Shown: positions 39,473 through 54,038, counted from the stretch's first letter. The stretch is 64,000 nucleotides of DNA from Myripristis murdjan (GCF_902150065.1 NC_043996.1:13715485-13779484); one strand, 5' to 3'. The notes: generated from the sequence alone by a model not told the origin. Made by a program: numbers and translations.

Positions 39473-42400
39473 ATGTACAGGAAACCCCTGCTTATTGCAT
39501 CAGCTCTCATCCTTGGGGTCACCCTCACTGTGTCGATTTCAAACGGCCGCGGTGTGCAGTGCAAAGTCAAATGGTATGTATTCAAGACAATAACTGATGT
39601 TTGAGAGTATTACTGTGCTTAAAATCCTCTGGTTTCACATGTGGAATTGTATGACGTGCATGATCTGTAAAACAGGTCAAGTCAGTTTATTTAAAGGCCA
39701 CATTTTAAAGCAACAGATATTGACCAAAGTGCTGTGCAGTGAGGTAAAAATTTAAAATTATTGGCAATAAATCAATGAAATAAAAAAGCATAAAATTACA
39801 AAAGGTGCAGTGTAGCTATAAGCGTACAGTTGATCATGTGCTATATGAATAAACTTGATTTGCACTTTATTTAAAAGATCAGTCAACCTGAGTTGAAGCG
39901 GATAACGTTGAAACCAAAGTACCTCTGCATGATGAATCAGTATTTTGTAGTTTCTTAATGAATGCTGAATTTCCACACAAAATGTACAACTACTTTCCCC
40001 ATTTTACATGGAGTAATCCACTGAGTAATTCATGTGCAAACTGTTGCTGTGGCTCATGTTGCCAGAGCAGATTTTCTCATCGTGTGACCACGCAGACAGA
40101 GATAATCCGTTATGATGCTGTGATGCCCTTTGGACTGCGTGACATTCTCTGTCGCCACAGCACAAGAGGGTCAGATGCATGTTAAACCAGGTTCTTGTGA
40201 CTTCACATTTCTGCGCGCTCTTGTCTCTCATGCTGGTTATGTCAGATGATGTCAGACACGCAGGATATTGAGTGTCTCAGTCTGCGGACAGAGGAGACTG
40301 ATGATTTCACCGTCAGATCAATACATTTGGGAAACTTTCGTTGTAAACATGCCTGTTTCCTTCAAACCTGTTCGTCAGATCTTCGCTCATATTTTAGAAA
40401 ACCTTTGAAAGTGAAAGTCCTTTCTGTGTGAACAATGTACTACATCATGTCTGGATCAAGGATATTATAGCTAACTAAAACTAAACTAAAAACTAAAACT
40501 ATATGTGAAAGAAAAGTTAAATAAAATAAAAATAAAAACTACACTTTATAGATAAACAAAAACTTACTGAAACGATATTGTGCACTGACAAAACTAACCA
40601 AATCAAAACAAAAAATATAGAGAAAATCTCTTTAGTTTTAGTCTTTGTCAATCTGGTCAAATGTATCAACACAACAACATGAGGAGGCGTTGGTGCTGAT
40701 GTTCAATGAAACTGGGAGCCAACTGCCTGCACAAAGTGTCGGATTTGGATTGTAATATCTGTTTATTGTTTATTGTTTATTGTTTATTAGGATCCCCATT
40801 AGCTTTTGTCGAGACAAAAGCTAGTTCATAACTTCTCAAATCTCGGCCCTGACTAACACCCCCTATATTATAATAAATAACAAACTAAACCTGATGCTGG
40901 AACTAATGAAAACTAAACTAAAACTACATTTTAAACAATAAAAGCTGAACTGAAACAAGCAAACCCGCTCCCACTGACACTAAACTGAACTGAAAACAAT
41001 AATGAACCACAATAATAAATAAATAAATAAATAAAAAAACAAATGAAAATACAATTAAAACTCTGGTGCAGGTCATTTGGGATCCCGTGCAATGATGTGT
41101 ATGTGGCGATGGTGGACCAGATCAAGGCCTGGCAGGCTACGAGAAGCTGTCAATCTACAGCAGAGAACTGCTCATATGAGGTAAGAAACGCCTCAGACAC
41201 CAAGATGTAACATATCAAATACAAGATACTGTGCTTTTGTGGGGAGAGTCAAACTTTTTAGCCACAATGTCAGTGAGAATGAGAATCCAGACACCTGTTG
41301 GAGAGCTGGTGCACAAACATAACCGTCCTCAGAAACACTATGTACAGTTTTAACAATACACAGCATACAGTGTTCATGATGCAGCTACAATACCTAAAAT
41401 ATCCTTACAGTCAGTATTCACAGGCTGAGCTCCATCACATGCATTACAAACAGAGACATGCCGTGTGCACATTAATGTCCTGAGGTGTTTCACTGAATGT
41501 TGTAACCGGTGCTGCAGCTTCTGTCTGCAACTCCTGACCTGATCAAAGCCAGGCACACCTCCCAAACAAGCAAGGAAGTGGAGAACCTTCAGTTTGTTCT
41601 TGCTGTTCTGGAGGATGCCACATGCAAAATGAATGTAAGTGCATCTACTCTAATGCAGCAAGGTCATTTTTATTATTATTATTATTGTGTGTATATTTAT
41701 TTTCTTAACTGGTATGAGCTCTGCAATTTCCATGTTTTTATGGATGAAATAATTGAACATTGTGCAGGGTGATGCCACGTCACAAGCCTTGGTCGCCCCA
41801 CCGACACCGACGGTGGAGAACAGCACCATCTTCTGCAGCCTCCAGAACCTGGTGGAAGGTGAGCGCCTCGCTCTTTGACTGAGCTCAGAGGACTGTGTGT
41901 CTTATCTTTTGCTGAGGAGTTTGGTGACCTCTCAATAAAGACAGCATTTATGGATTCACTTGTGTCAATTTTCAATAGTATCATTATTTGCAGTGCTAAG
42001 TTAGACAACCTGAGATGTTTAACCCACTGAACTCAACCTGAGTAATTTCAAAGTTAAAAAAAAAAAAAAAAAATCCATATTGTAAGACAGTGACATATAT
42101 GTATTCTGGATCTGCTGGTTGCAACACATTGAAGCTGACCCAAGTTGCTGCTGTTTTACGGCTGCACCATGACCACGAAGAGAAAATATCTAGATGTCTG
42201 GTGCATCATTTTATATACATTCCCCTGTAACTCAGCAGGACATGTTAGGTATCTTTGGAAACCAGGGCGTCTCATGTTGATTTGAACAAAGCTCAGCCAT
42301 GCAATGTGCTTTTGTAAGGACAAACTCTCCAACAGGACAGGCTGGAGAGGTTTAAGACCTCTGCTGTGTTGTATGATTAGTTTTCACTTCACTATGACAA

Positions 42401-42517
42401 CACTAATGTGTTTTTCTCCCATCAGGTAGTGGACTGACAAAGGTGGCTGGGTACAAGCAGTTCAGCAACAAGTGGATTTGCACTGGATATGAAACTGTCA
42501 ACTGCACCATTGTCTGA
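39473..42517 (+). CDS. unrecognised secreted Cys-rich glycoprotein
   Basis: Five exons: 39473-39573, 41072-41180, 41518-41634, 41768-41858, 42426-42517. Phases join to 169 residues. Residues 1 to about 24 (MYRKPLLIASALILGVTLTV) form a signal peptide. The mature part has eight cysteines (VQC, IPC, SC, NCSYE, ATCKM, IFCSL, WICTG, VNCTIV), an even number suggesting four disulfides. Potential N-glycosylation sites are NCS, NST and NCT. Blocks DVYVAMVDQIKAWQATRSC and GYKQFSNKWICTGYE are characteristic, but I cannot assign a known family. A TATA box lies upstream and AATAAA near 42943. Intron 1 is swollen by two repeats. Confidence 0.8.
40468..41060 (+). repeat. dispersed AACTAAAACTAAA repeat, copy 2, with nested repeat
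   Basis: Forward copy of the family seen at 12776-13255 (reverse) and 47657-48175. It is interrupted by a (TTTATTG)n stretch and a block aggatccccattagc followed by AGCTTTTGTC-GA-GACAAAAGCT (40801-40822), a perfect 10-bp inverted repeat known from widespread fish repeats. It lies in intron 1 of the Cys-rich gene. Confidence 0.7.
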
Positions 42518-42519
42518 CA

Positions 42520-45500
42520 CTGACTTTGTTCCATTGTGGAAGGAGGATAATGGCTCACAAAGGTATTAGGGTTATTAATAAGACTTATAAGCTAAAAAAA
42601 AAAAAAAAAAAAAAAAAACTGAAGGGGAGCAGAGTTTTCTTATGCAGATTTTTTGTTGCTATGTAGCTTCAGTTAAAAGTTACGAGAACGCTTTTGTGAT
42701 TTTTAGTATTTGTTTAAATCAATATGTTGTGGACAGAAATGCACTAGCATCATTTCAATAGTGAAATACCCTCATCTGAAGACTTTATTTTTAGGTCTCC
42801 TGTACAGATTTTTTTTTTTTTTATGTGTCGATTATTAATTAGAATTGATCAGTTTAATTTGAATTTCCTGTACAGATGACAAGTTTAAATGGTCTTACTT
42901 GATAGATATTGTTCAAGTAAGTGTTCAGCAGAGAAACCTACAATAAATTCCTCACTCATGCAGTAAACTACAGCGAAACTGAAAGAGTATTACGTGGTTG
43001 ACTGATGTATACACACGATGTTGTTTACGCCCAACCACTGGTATGTGGCATGCAATCAAAAATGATCTGTATTGGACACTCAAATACTTTATGGTCTGTG
43101 TTTGTGAGAACTGGTAATCAGTTACGAAGACATACATTTTCATTGGGTGACCGAGTGAGAACAGAGGATCCAGGGCGGTTCTCAAAAGAAAACATGGTCT
43201 CATCACGGTCCTTTAAAAAGCCATTTTTCTGAACCCATTATGATGTAACCAATTCAGCAATGGAACTTAAATTGAGAGACACATTTAATAAATTAAACTG
43301 AACCTCTTATGCAATATCTTGAGAAACTGTTGGTGTGTGTGTCTGTGACAAATGATACAGTGGGCTGAATGGGAAACTCCATAGGCCAAGCTTGCCTTTA
43401 GACTCCAGGCACAGTGCAGAGCAGACTCCAGAGAGCCAACATAAAATACATGACATTTATTTTTAAGCAAATATGATTTGTCACAACAGCCCCAATTGCT
43501 TTCTCTAACTAGAAACAAAAAAGCAAACAAAAAAGATTCAATAAGATAAGCCAATAACTTAAAAGTGCATGAATGTTAATGTGAATGTTACTGCTCTCCC
43601 TGATGCCTCCCTGGGCTCTGATCACCTGCACTAATAAAGGAGCAGTAAGAGGCAAACATGGGAAGGAGGGGAGTAGACACAGGTAAGACTCCACATTGGA
43701 TTTCCATCATGAAACATAATAAACCCATCTGATAAACCCACAGCACAAAGGACTCTGAATTGTCTCATTTGTGAGAACAGAAAACCACACCTCTCTGCAG
43801 CCATGGTGTTGTACTAGCTCACATGTTTCCCTCACAATGGCAGTGCTGCAGTCTGAACAGGCTTTGCTGAACCTTAGAGCGCGACTCACAGGCAGCTAAC
43901 GCCCACTAGTGGCAAGAAAATTTTATTACACCTTGGTACTGTGGTCAAGGTTCCCCATCCACAGGTAAGAAGGTGTAAAACATTATAAAGGTATCTGAAT
44001 GATATGTTTTGACATACAACTCATTTTGCTTTTTCGTCCAATTTTATCATTTTTGCCTGCAGATGAATTTTCACTGGCTGCTCACTGGTCGCTCGCTGAA
44101 TTATCTGTTCAGCAAGTGAATCAGGGTTATACTTAGGTGGCAACTATGGGCTTTGAGCATTTTCCATCAAATTGCTCTCATATATAATATAAGGGTAAGG
44201 AATGTAAGGCCATTTTCCAGGGCCAGGTGCACCCTGAGGTACTGCCTTCATACACACAGCTAAAGAAAAATCCATCAGTGTTTCCATAAACACCAGGATG
44301 AAGTCAAACATCATCCTTGACCTCACCAGATTAAACATTATTATCAATCTGTAGCTGGGAGAATATTTCCACTTCCTTCAATAATAAACTGTATGCGATG
44401 TGTGATAGAGTGACAGAATAAAAAGTGCCCGGTAGAATAATAACCACCAGGCGATACCAGTGAGATAACTGAGCTGAACGAAAGGATGTGATGTTTTATC
44501 AGCTCCTTCATTATTTGGAGTATCAAAGCTTTATTTAACCAGGTCAGTTTTCCTAAGAATACATTCTTATTTATAGCAACAGCCTGGAGGAATGTTCACA
44601 CATCATGACTAATATGAGGAGCGATATGGATCACAGGTGGCATGCTGAAGAAAGAAAGAACAGATAAGAAAGACACTAACACAATAATACATATAAAAAC
44701 ATTTAATCATAACACAAAATAATGAAGAAAAAAAACCTCCCTGAAGACAGTTGTGATGATATTACTGGGCTCACTGGGACCAAATGATGGGACTTTGATT
44801 CTGAAACTTCTTATAACAAAGTCACCATGAAAATGAGTTATAAAACTAGCCCTACTGGCTGAAAGTGAGTTGTCCACAGTTGTGTTAAAGCACTTTCACC
44901 ATTTACTCTGGCCTGTTGTGGGGAGAGGATGTATTTACTTATTTGTTTGTTTGAACAGGACTGTATTTCATAAATCATTTACAGAATGTTCAATAAAAGA
45001 CTGATCCATTAACAGTGAATAAGAGGACATGGAGTAAATGCTACATATATGATAACACCATATACACTGGTCCATTATCATCTGACAGTAAGGAAAACAA
45101 CATGCTGAAATAACCACTTAGCATGACTCAGCACATTCAGACAAACCACAAACAACTTAGATCAGCGAAATGTGTCAGACTGAGAATTAAACATAAGTCC
45201 TGGTGTTGTGCACAATTTAAAGTGGTAAACATTCATATTCACCATAGACGCTGACATTGAAATACACTCAACAAACCTGTTCTGAGATTATATTCACCAA
45301 ACACAAAGTCTGATGGTATCTAGAATTCAAAGTGAAATGAGAATGACCCCTGAGCAAGGAACAACATTAAAACAGTGTACAGTACAGAGGCGTGTCCACA
45401 CATAAATGTGCATGTAATTGTATGAAGCTAGAGCACAGTGCTGCTGAAAATGAACATTTGTGCTAAGAAAAACGGAATTTTATTGCTTTTATCCCTGGGT

Positions 45501-46008
45501 AAGGAAAAGTAATAAAAAAAAAACAGAAGTGCAAAATGAGGAGACAAAATCCAGTGACACATTGAACAAACTCTACCAAACGGTCTCAGATACAAAAAAT
45601 CAGCATATTTCCTTACACAAATATATATATATAAAAATCTGAGTTATGTATTTTTTCTGTATAGTTTTATTTGAAATCCTCTTTCCAAGATATTTTCTGA
45701 TTATTTGTAGAAAAGAATAGTACATTCCCAGAGGAAAGCATCCGTTTGATGTGTTCCCTCACGTGCCTGCTTCTTCGTCCAGAGATATTTGAGATGGCGG
45801 GCCATTTTTAAACTCAGGCTGGCGTGCGTAATCATCACAAATGCCCAGTGGAAACAGGGAGAGCCTGTGCCTCGCCATGCAAGGCCTTGTGTCTTCTGCG
45901 CTCTGGTCATGTGAGCGTCCATGCATTGGGGCCTCTGGCAGAACTGGGGTGGTGGGACGGGCGTCTGGGAAGAGCTGCAGGTCAGTGTGTTTAATCTTCT
46001 GTTTGTTT
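42520..46008. other. intergenic region, no gene seen
   Basis: After the Cys-rich gene's poly(A) signal (aataaattcctc near 42943) no exon is recognised. It contains a common fish repeat fragment near 44528-44600 (tttatttaaccaggtcag...) and a second near 44940-45010. 45480-46008 would be the 3'UTR and flank of the slc7a6-like gene. Confidence 0.5.
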
Positions 46009-49000
46009 CTACATCTCAGTGTCCAGTTCAGTCAAGCAGGAGTAGCAGAGGATCTGGGTGTATTTGGTGGCAAAGGCTGGGATGGGAAAAAGAAGTGAAA
46101 GAGGGGAGGATGAGTGGAAATGTGTGGTAGAGAGTGAAACGGCACAGAATGAGGCCGGTTACAGCTTACATTGATTATCAATGGTGATTTAAGTTGCATG
46201 TGCAACAGATTTTTGACAAATGGATACTGTAAGACAGTGCCATGATACTGTTCACAGCAGGTTTTCTCGATGGCTTACACACTCCAAATGGGCCTGTTAA
46301 CCTCCCATCCCAAATAACAATAATGCCGTCTACCAAAAGACAGACACATTTCCCCACATGATAAATCCTGTTCCCCTGTTTTCACACATGATCCAGATCT
46401 GATGAACTTTCTCTACACACAAACTGCCTCATTTATCAGTGGATGCACCATGTTCTCATTTAGAAAGCACTAGAGGAAATATTAACTCAAGACATTACAG
46501 CTGGGATGCAGATAACACACAGTTCTCCAGGCAAAATTGTTCACACACCCGTCAGAATCACAGGGTGGATGTCCTCGATGCTAAGCGGACTTCAGCTAGA
46601 GCAGAGGGAGCCAGCACAACCAGAGGAGCTACTGTTCACAAGCGGCTCACTATATACGAGCATATTGTCCACTCCGAAACCCCATGGAAGATTTTTTTTT
46701 TTCAGCATGGAGAAGATCAATGACTGTGATCCTTCCATCTGTGTTCAGCTCCTCCAGGCCGTGGAGGAGGCCTGTGCAGATTTCACTGCACAGTTGAGGT
46801 TTTTCAGGGGCAGATGAGCCATACAAGAGGGTTTTTTCCCCTCTCTGCCTGTGATGTTGACAAGAGGCAGGATGCTGACACAGAATCAATCTCATATTGT
46901 TCTTTATGTAAAAACATTTTTGTCCCCACCCCAATTACTTTACACTGCTAATTCAATAGTGCAATACCCTTGTGTATATACTTTTTATATTTTCTCCAAT
47001 TTCTTATTTCTGTATTATTGTTGTAATATTTTTGGATTAATGCACATAATGCATATACTTTTTTTTTTTTTTTTGGCAAATTTTGAATTTACATATTTTC
47101 ACATTTCTTATTGTTTTCCATTTTTCTCATAATTTCACTTATGCTTATAATATATTTTGTTGAGAATTTGAGCAACTGCAAATGACCCCATTTCCCCTTA
47201 GGGGTTAATGAAGTACATCTGACTCTGATTCTGATTATAAGTACATGGAAATTATTTTATTGTTCTCTATCGTCTTTGTCAGCTGCATACTTTTACTGTA
47301 ATTTACTCTTTCATTCAGCTTTCAGTTTATAGTACACAGTTTGAAAACGTATACAGGTATTGTGTCTTTATATTGTGTTCATCCTGTAAATATGTTGTTC
47401 TGCAAGGGAAAAAAAACTAAGAGCCATTATTCATTGCAGTATCAGGTTTTCACAGCGGTGTTTCAAACCAGTCTCACTGGTGTGTAATGGATATGCTGTA
47501 GTGTGTGTCTGTGATATACTCAGGGCCAGAGCAAAAACTATTTTCTCAGACACAGATGCATTTCAGATTATCTGCATTTGAATGCAGTTATTCTGGTGGT
47601 GTAGCTGCTTTTGGCTACAAACTGCCAAAGCTGTAAGTGACTATTGTAGGAGCCAAATTATTATAGTTAACTAAAACTAAACTAAAAAGTAAAACTTAGT
47701 GTGAAAAGAACATTTTAGTTGACTGAAATAAAAATAAAAACTATAACTTAGAATAGAAGAAAAACTAATTGAAACTATGTTGTGTACTTAAAAAACTAAA
47801 CTAAAATAAAAATACACAGAAAACGTTTTTAGTTTTAGTCTTTGTCAGTTTGGTCAAACTTAACAACAACGAGCATGAGGAGGCGCTGGTGCTGACGTGC
47901 AGACCGGGGCATCACCATGAGTGAGTCAACTCAACGTGTTCAGTGGGTTTTATTGTAATATCTATTCTGAAAATTTTACATCTTGGCCCTGGCAAATACC
48001 CCCCATATTGTAATAAAAAAAAAAAAAAAAAAAAAAAAAAACCTAAAACTGATACTGATACTAATAAAAACTAAACCAAAACTCAACATTTTAAACATGA
48101 AAAACTAAACTGACATGAGCACACCCATTTGGGAAACTAACTGAAACTAAATGAATGCCACTATACCAGAAACTGTGTTTGTCACATATGTCACATATTT
48201 AGTCATATATGAAGTAAATTTATGGGCATGTGGTGATTTATGGATTTATGTGTCATATAAGACCAAATTCACAGATTGCCAAACTACCACACAAATGAGC
48301 ACCATAGAAACCCCCAGCCTATAAAGCCTCATAACTCTACATGATCAAATTCAAATACAGTTCATACGTGGGTTGTTAGTATAGATATGATATTTATGAA
48401 AATCCCCTGTATGTACACACATGACCTTTCTATATGGTGACTAAATCCTCTAACCAACAGTGAGCATGCTAACGAGGAAGTTTCCTCTTTTATTACTTCC
48501 TCTTTTACATGTTAACATATATGAACATTTCCCATGAGAGACACATACAGGACGTAAATGACACAAAAACTTTGTGCATTTGTCACTGTCTTATGCTAAC
48601 ATGCTGGCCTGTGATCACACTCCTGCTGCTCTGAAATATTATATTTGTCGTCACACCGGTCCTTGTTGAGTTCAAAGCTTACCGTTTAATCTGCTTATGA
48701 ATCTGGGCCTCCTCTCCTCAGGCAGGTAAATGGTCAGATAGTAGACCGGCACTCCAGACAGGGCGATGCCGATACCTATGAGGGAGTTGATGGTGTCTCC
48801 GTACAGGGGGACAATGACTAAGAACAGGCTGCACAGGCAGTAGATGAAGGGGACGAACAGGGTCAGCTGTGGGGACGAGACAAAACACGGGTCAGTCTTG
48901 GAAACTGTGGGCGCTATGAAGATCTTTACACCAGACTAATACTAATCCTGATACTGTGAACAGATTTTTCTAACTATGTTGAGGTAAAAACGATTAATTG

Positions 49001-49580
49001 TGGTATGTCAGTGTCTGTCATTTTTTTCCTCACTAGAAAGGCCAATGGATTTTGGTTTGGTAAGTGAAAGAGAGAGCCAACAACCCAAGTGAATTGAAGG
49101 AAGTAAATATAGTTATAGCTACAGTTAAGTAGCGTACATTACAAATAATTGGTCTGGGATAAGTGATGCAGTGGAGGCATATTGTGAAAGCCATTATACT
49201 ATAATGCTAAAATTCAAAACAGCTGTCAATAGACGGCGGCTTGGCTTTCTTAGGCTTGGTGCGTGATGGCACCTTCCTCTTTCAGACTATAAATGAGAAT
49301 GTTGCTGTTAATAGAGCTAGCATAGTTCAAAAAGAAACAAAAAAAAAATGCAGAGAAAGACGGAAAAAAATGCTCATACATATTTGCACACAGAGCAGAA
49401 GAGGAAGTGCTGTGAACACTGGCTCTGATGTCAGTTCCTTTACACCTTTTGCACGATTATTCATTGATTTTTTGTAAACTGGGCGTGTGGGGAACTTGTG
49501 TTACCTCAAACAATGGGACAGTTATGATCAAAATACTTCCAGTAATCTGTGTATTAGTACAGAATGACAGTCATGGTGAT

Positions 49581-49612
<32 letters not shown>

Positions 49613-52600
49613 TGTGTGTGTATATGTGTGTGTGTATACGCTACCTTAACAGGCCTGTGTCTGTCTGGCTGAGTGAAGCGCAGGTAGATGAGGCCGGCCA
49701 CAGACAGGCCCACATAGAGCCAGTAGCTGAAGCTGAAGTAGTTGATGAGCAGGAACACGTCCTCCACACACAGGAAGATCAGACCCATTAATCCCTGTAG
49801 CCACAACAGCACAGAGCAAAGTTACTCGTTGGTATAACAGAAAAATCATATAGAAAAAAATACATATCTGAGTTTGAAAAGAAGGTAAAAGCTCCTCACG
49901 TTGAATAAGAGTGCAGGTATTGGTGTGAAGCGGTCTAAGTGGATCAGACTCAGACTGTCAGGGAGGTGGCCCTCTCTGGCCCCAACGAAAAACAACCTGG
50001 ACCAAAAAGTGAAGATGAGAGGATAAAAGGTCACTGAGGAAAACACGCCATGGATTCCTATTTCCATACAGTCATTATGTTTCATTATATTTCTTGATTA
50101 CCTGGAGGCAGCAATGATAGATGCATTGAGTCCCCCATAGCAGGACATAGCTACTGAAATAGGGATGATCCACTTGAAATGTCCCAGGGCTGCATTCCCA
50201 AAAGTCTGCGGGGTCAAATTCAGAGGTCTCATTACAAACTTCACGCTCTGGGTAACTCTGCATGGCAATCAAGACGCTTCATCAGATGTGCGATTCAATA
50301 TAAAAAGCATATAAATGCCTGACACCTTTTTTATTTGGTCCACCATTCACTGGCAACATTCAGTCAACGTCCACTGAGGTTTCTGTATTCCTGTTTTTAC
50401 CTCAGTGTCTAAGATGCCAACACGGCTTAGGTCAACCTTTTCAAAGTAGAGCGTTCCTATTTTTAGCAGAAATGGAAACACGGAGGTTAGGTGACTGTAG
50501 AGGCCTCACCACAGCGACAGCGTCACTGGACAGCAGAGATGGCATGTCCAGGACCACATAGTATGCCACATTGGTCAACAGGTAGATGATGGTCACGATG
50601 GGCATGGAGATGGCAATGGCCAGGGGCAGGTTCCTATGACGGCACAGAAACAAGACATTATGTTACCAAGCAATGAATTACATTAGTTCAACTCAATTTA
50701 CATTACATATATTTATTTTTGAAAGAGTTATACCCCTAAATAAACATAGAAAATAAAACCTTTTAACCATAACACTCTCACCACATTATCTCAGATCCCT
50801 AAATGTATTGCAGAAGTAACATTACTAACTCTGGTTGTCTGATTGAAACACTACCAATACCAAAAAATAACACTAATAATTAACACTTTTATAAGGATTG
50901 AATTAAACAATTTGCTAAAAATTAATAAAAATTTGCTAAAATATTACAAAATGAAAAACATGGCGTAATTGTATCTAGTGGTGCTACGAAAAGCTTTACT
51001 ATAAATTGTATTCTGTAAATTGCACCGAACAGATATTACATAGTAACACTAAGAACAAGCCACTCAATCGGCATTCTTGTTATAGCCTAATTTGTGATAA
51101 ACTCCACTGAGCCCCGCCTAATCAGCATCAGCGATGAGAAGGAAAACGCAACCTTGTTCTCATCAGAGGAAACCAAGAGCAGGAAGTGCAGCAAAGGGAA
51201 GTGAGGAGTTGCACAGGCCAGTGGTTTTTTGGGGTGTGGAAACTCCCAGGTGTCCTTTAGGGGCTTTCAGGTGGCTCTCAGCAAAAAGAGGAATAGTGTC
51301 CACCATAATTTAATTCACACTTATATCACAATATGAATGAATACTTTCACTGTGTGTTAATTTTGTCACGTTGAGTTTATTTTTAGTGTTCCTGTGTGAT
51401 GTCTAAACAAAATCTTGTCTTTTCATATCAGGGTCTCTCTGGCAAAATCAAATGGGGTCCACAACTTAGTGAATGTCAGCCTGTGGGGTTTGGAAGATGA
51501 AAAAGCATGCCAAGGTCGTTCTGTCCTCTTTATTGTGCCAACTTTTATCTGTCACAGAGACGACGTATGGATTATTGATCTGCTGCATGTGTGCATTTTA
51601 AGAAGCAGGGCCATATACTGCCCTGTCTGTGAATGCCAGGGTTGTGTTACCTCTCTGGGTTCTGAATCTCCTCGGTGACAAAGTTCAGTGTGTCCCAGCC
51701 CGAGTAGGAGAAGAGCGCAGAGTACAGGGCCAGAGCGATGGCACCAGGCTCGGTGGACGAACCCTCAAACGGATTATCAAGGTTCTTTGTTTCTCCTGCA
51801 AAGAGAAAGCGAGTATTTGCAAAGATGATAATATACATTATTATATTTGTTTATCATAACATTTACTATATTTTGTCTCCCCATAATGCATTGTTAATTT
51901 GTTTCTCACAGTTTTTTTTCTTTAACCCTACCGTTACATATTTTCAGGATTCCTACAGTGATGATGAGGATGAGGGCCATGAGCTTGGCGTAAGTAAAGA
52001 GGTCCTGAACCAGAGTCCCCCACTTCACATATGCACAGTTTATGAAGATGAGCATACCTGGATAGACAGGAGGACGACAATATAAGACGGAGGAGAAAAA
52101 AGTGTAAATTAGACTGCAATTATTACATATTCCTCAGAGCAACGAAGACTGAAGGCTTAATTAACTTAATCAACTGCAGCTACTTAAAGATGTCTGATAA
52201 GAAACATTTAGAAAATAATTAATAATTTTCGTCAGAGACAAACTATCTGTTATGCTATAAACATATTGCTTCTAAATACTCATTTGATATGAGGATGAAT
52301 TTTGAAATACTGAAGGATTACTCCAATGTTTGGGGGCAAAATAGATAAGGAGGCCTCAGAGGTGTTGTAAGGTTTATCCTTTTCTCTTTGACAGAGCTAG
52401 CCTAACAACTCCTATAGACTTCAAGTCTTTAAGCTAAGCTAACATGAAATGCTACCCATAGGAACTGAACAACGTGATGCACAGAGGTGAAAATAGTATC
52501 AACCATCTTGTCTCAGTCTGGGTAAACTGCAAAAAAGATTTTTTGCCCTAAACACAAAGTATTCCTTTTCTCCATGCGTTGGTTTCATTTGTGGATGTGT

Positions 52601-53796
52601 TAGTCCTAAATATTACTCTGATGTTCATATCTGACTTTGAAAGCCACTGTGGTGTGTGTGTGTGTGTGTGTGTGTGTGGTGGTTGTATAGGAACAATCTA
52701 CAGTACACTTCTCAGTGTCCCGCAGCAGATTTATGCCACCCGTCGCCACGTTATTTGGGTCAGCACTGCTCACTTATAGTTCTGCTGTCAGCTGTGTCGG
52801 CCCTGGCCTGATCCTTGCGTGGCACATAAAAGCATAACACAAACAGTAACTCTGGGTCGACAGGCTGACTCATGGCATTGCTGCTCTCTAACCTAAATAT
52901 CACTCCTGCCAACTAGGGTCCTCAGTGGCTACAGCCGGGCTATAAACACTGTGGTATGTCTGCAGGACATTTAGTCTAACAATAGCCGGTACCAGTCACA
53001 CACAGGGTCACCTAGTTTTTGTGTCGGTATGAACAGGTAATTGAAGGTGTCTTCTGTGGATAGATGCCCTCAAACTGCTCAACCATGACTCACAGCTTGT
53101 TTATCTACAAGTTCCTTCAAACTAAAAAAAAATCCTCTATACGCCTAGACAAAACTTACTCCTGAATGTTCAGTTTCAAGAAACAACCTTCTCAGTCAGG
53201 AACCATTCTGTTTTTTCTTAAAATGGGAGCTTTAAACTCCTTTTTCCTAAAAATCAAACAGAGGAGAGTTTCTTACAGAGGCAGGCAGCAGCGATGAGGC
53301 GGACGGCATCATACGGGGGCTGGCAGGTGGGGTAGAAAGCCTCCACCAGGTAGTTGGCAAAGGTCAGAGAGATCACCGCCTGGCTGGCCGGTTCAATCAG
53401 CAGGATGGATGTCCACAGACGGATGAAGGCCAGGAACTCGCCAAACGACTCGAGGATGTAGGCATAGCTGGCACCAGATTTGGTGATGGTCGTGCCAAGC
53501 TCTGCATAGCACAGGGCCCCAAACACAGAGAAGCAGCCGCCAAGCGCCCAGATGAGCAGCGACAACCCATAGGAAGCGCTGTACATCAGGACCCCCTTTG
53601 GCGAGATGAAGATCCCAGAGCCAATCATGTTGCCCACAATGAGGCAGATCCCGTTGATCAGGGAGATTTCCCTCTTCATCTGCATTTTTTCTTCTTTCTT
53701 TCCATTTGCTGCCTTTAAGTCTGTGTCGGATGAAGCCCGGGAAGTGGGGCATATTGTCTGGGACATGACCCCAAGTTTTTGCCTCATTTTCCCCAT
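46009..53796 (-). CDS. slc7a6: y+LAT-type cationic/neutral amino-acid exchanger light chain
   Basis: Twelve-helix APC transporter; it pairs with SLC3A2 at the plasma membrane and exchanges cationic for neutral amino acids plus Na+. Nine coding exons (minus): 53796-53277, 52057-51932, 51795-51651, 50633-50510, 50205-50102, 49996-49900, 49794-49645, 48866-48683, 46076-46009; 505 residues. Motifs: [16 protein letters not shown] (substrate-binding helix 1), [45 protein letters not shown] and [15 protein letters not shown]. Choices such as [27 protein letters not shown] and LTELD favour SLC7A6 over SLC7A7, but either is possible. Three in-frame Mets near the start; the first is used here. A 5' noncoding exon is likely at 54039-54290. 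Confidence 0.9.
47657..48175 (+). repeat. dispersed AACTAAAACTAAA repeat, copy 3
   Basis: Forward copy in the last intron of the slc7a6-like gene. It shares with 40468-41060 the ttatagttaactaaaactaaa start and the block around tttagttttagtctttgtca and gaggaggcg(c/t)tggtgctga. It contains an A-run at 48016-48041. Confidence 0.7.
50640..51640. other. slc7a6-like intron 3, no other feature
   Basis: About 1 kb intron; AT-rich, no exon, no recognisable repeat ends. Confidence 0.5.
52058..53276. other. slc7a6-like intron 1
   Basis: 1.2-kb intron containing a (TG)n tract at about 52651-52678. No other gene or clear transposon end was seen. Confidence 0.5.
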
Positions 53797-53947
53797 TACT
53801 GCAACAGCTCTAATATAGAGACGCTGGGGGCAAAATTTGACTGGGGTTAATAAAGCTTTTGTCCCAACAAAGAGATTTTTTCTATGGACTTTAAGTGTCC
53901 TCTCCCATAATCAATGCACACACACACATACACACATATAAATACAC

Positions 53948-53998
<51 letters not shown>
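53948..53998. repeat. (GATA)n microsatellite
   Basis: About 12 uninterrupted TAGA/GATA units in the intron between the likely 5'UTR exon and the first coding exon of the slc7a6-like gene. Confidence 0.95.
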
Positions 53999-54038
53999 AA
54001 AGGCAAATATATCAGCTTGTAAAAGAAGGTAAACTTAC

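Noticed and set aside
44144-44347. Possible diverged coding exon on the minus strand
   Set aside because: A short Pro-rich frame with no acceptor/donor pair in phase and no recognisable similarity.
46439-46817. Two overlapping ~100-codon plus frames in the last slc7a6 intron
   Set aside because: No splice context, no similarity, and they read antisense to the host gene within intron sequence.
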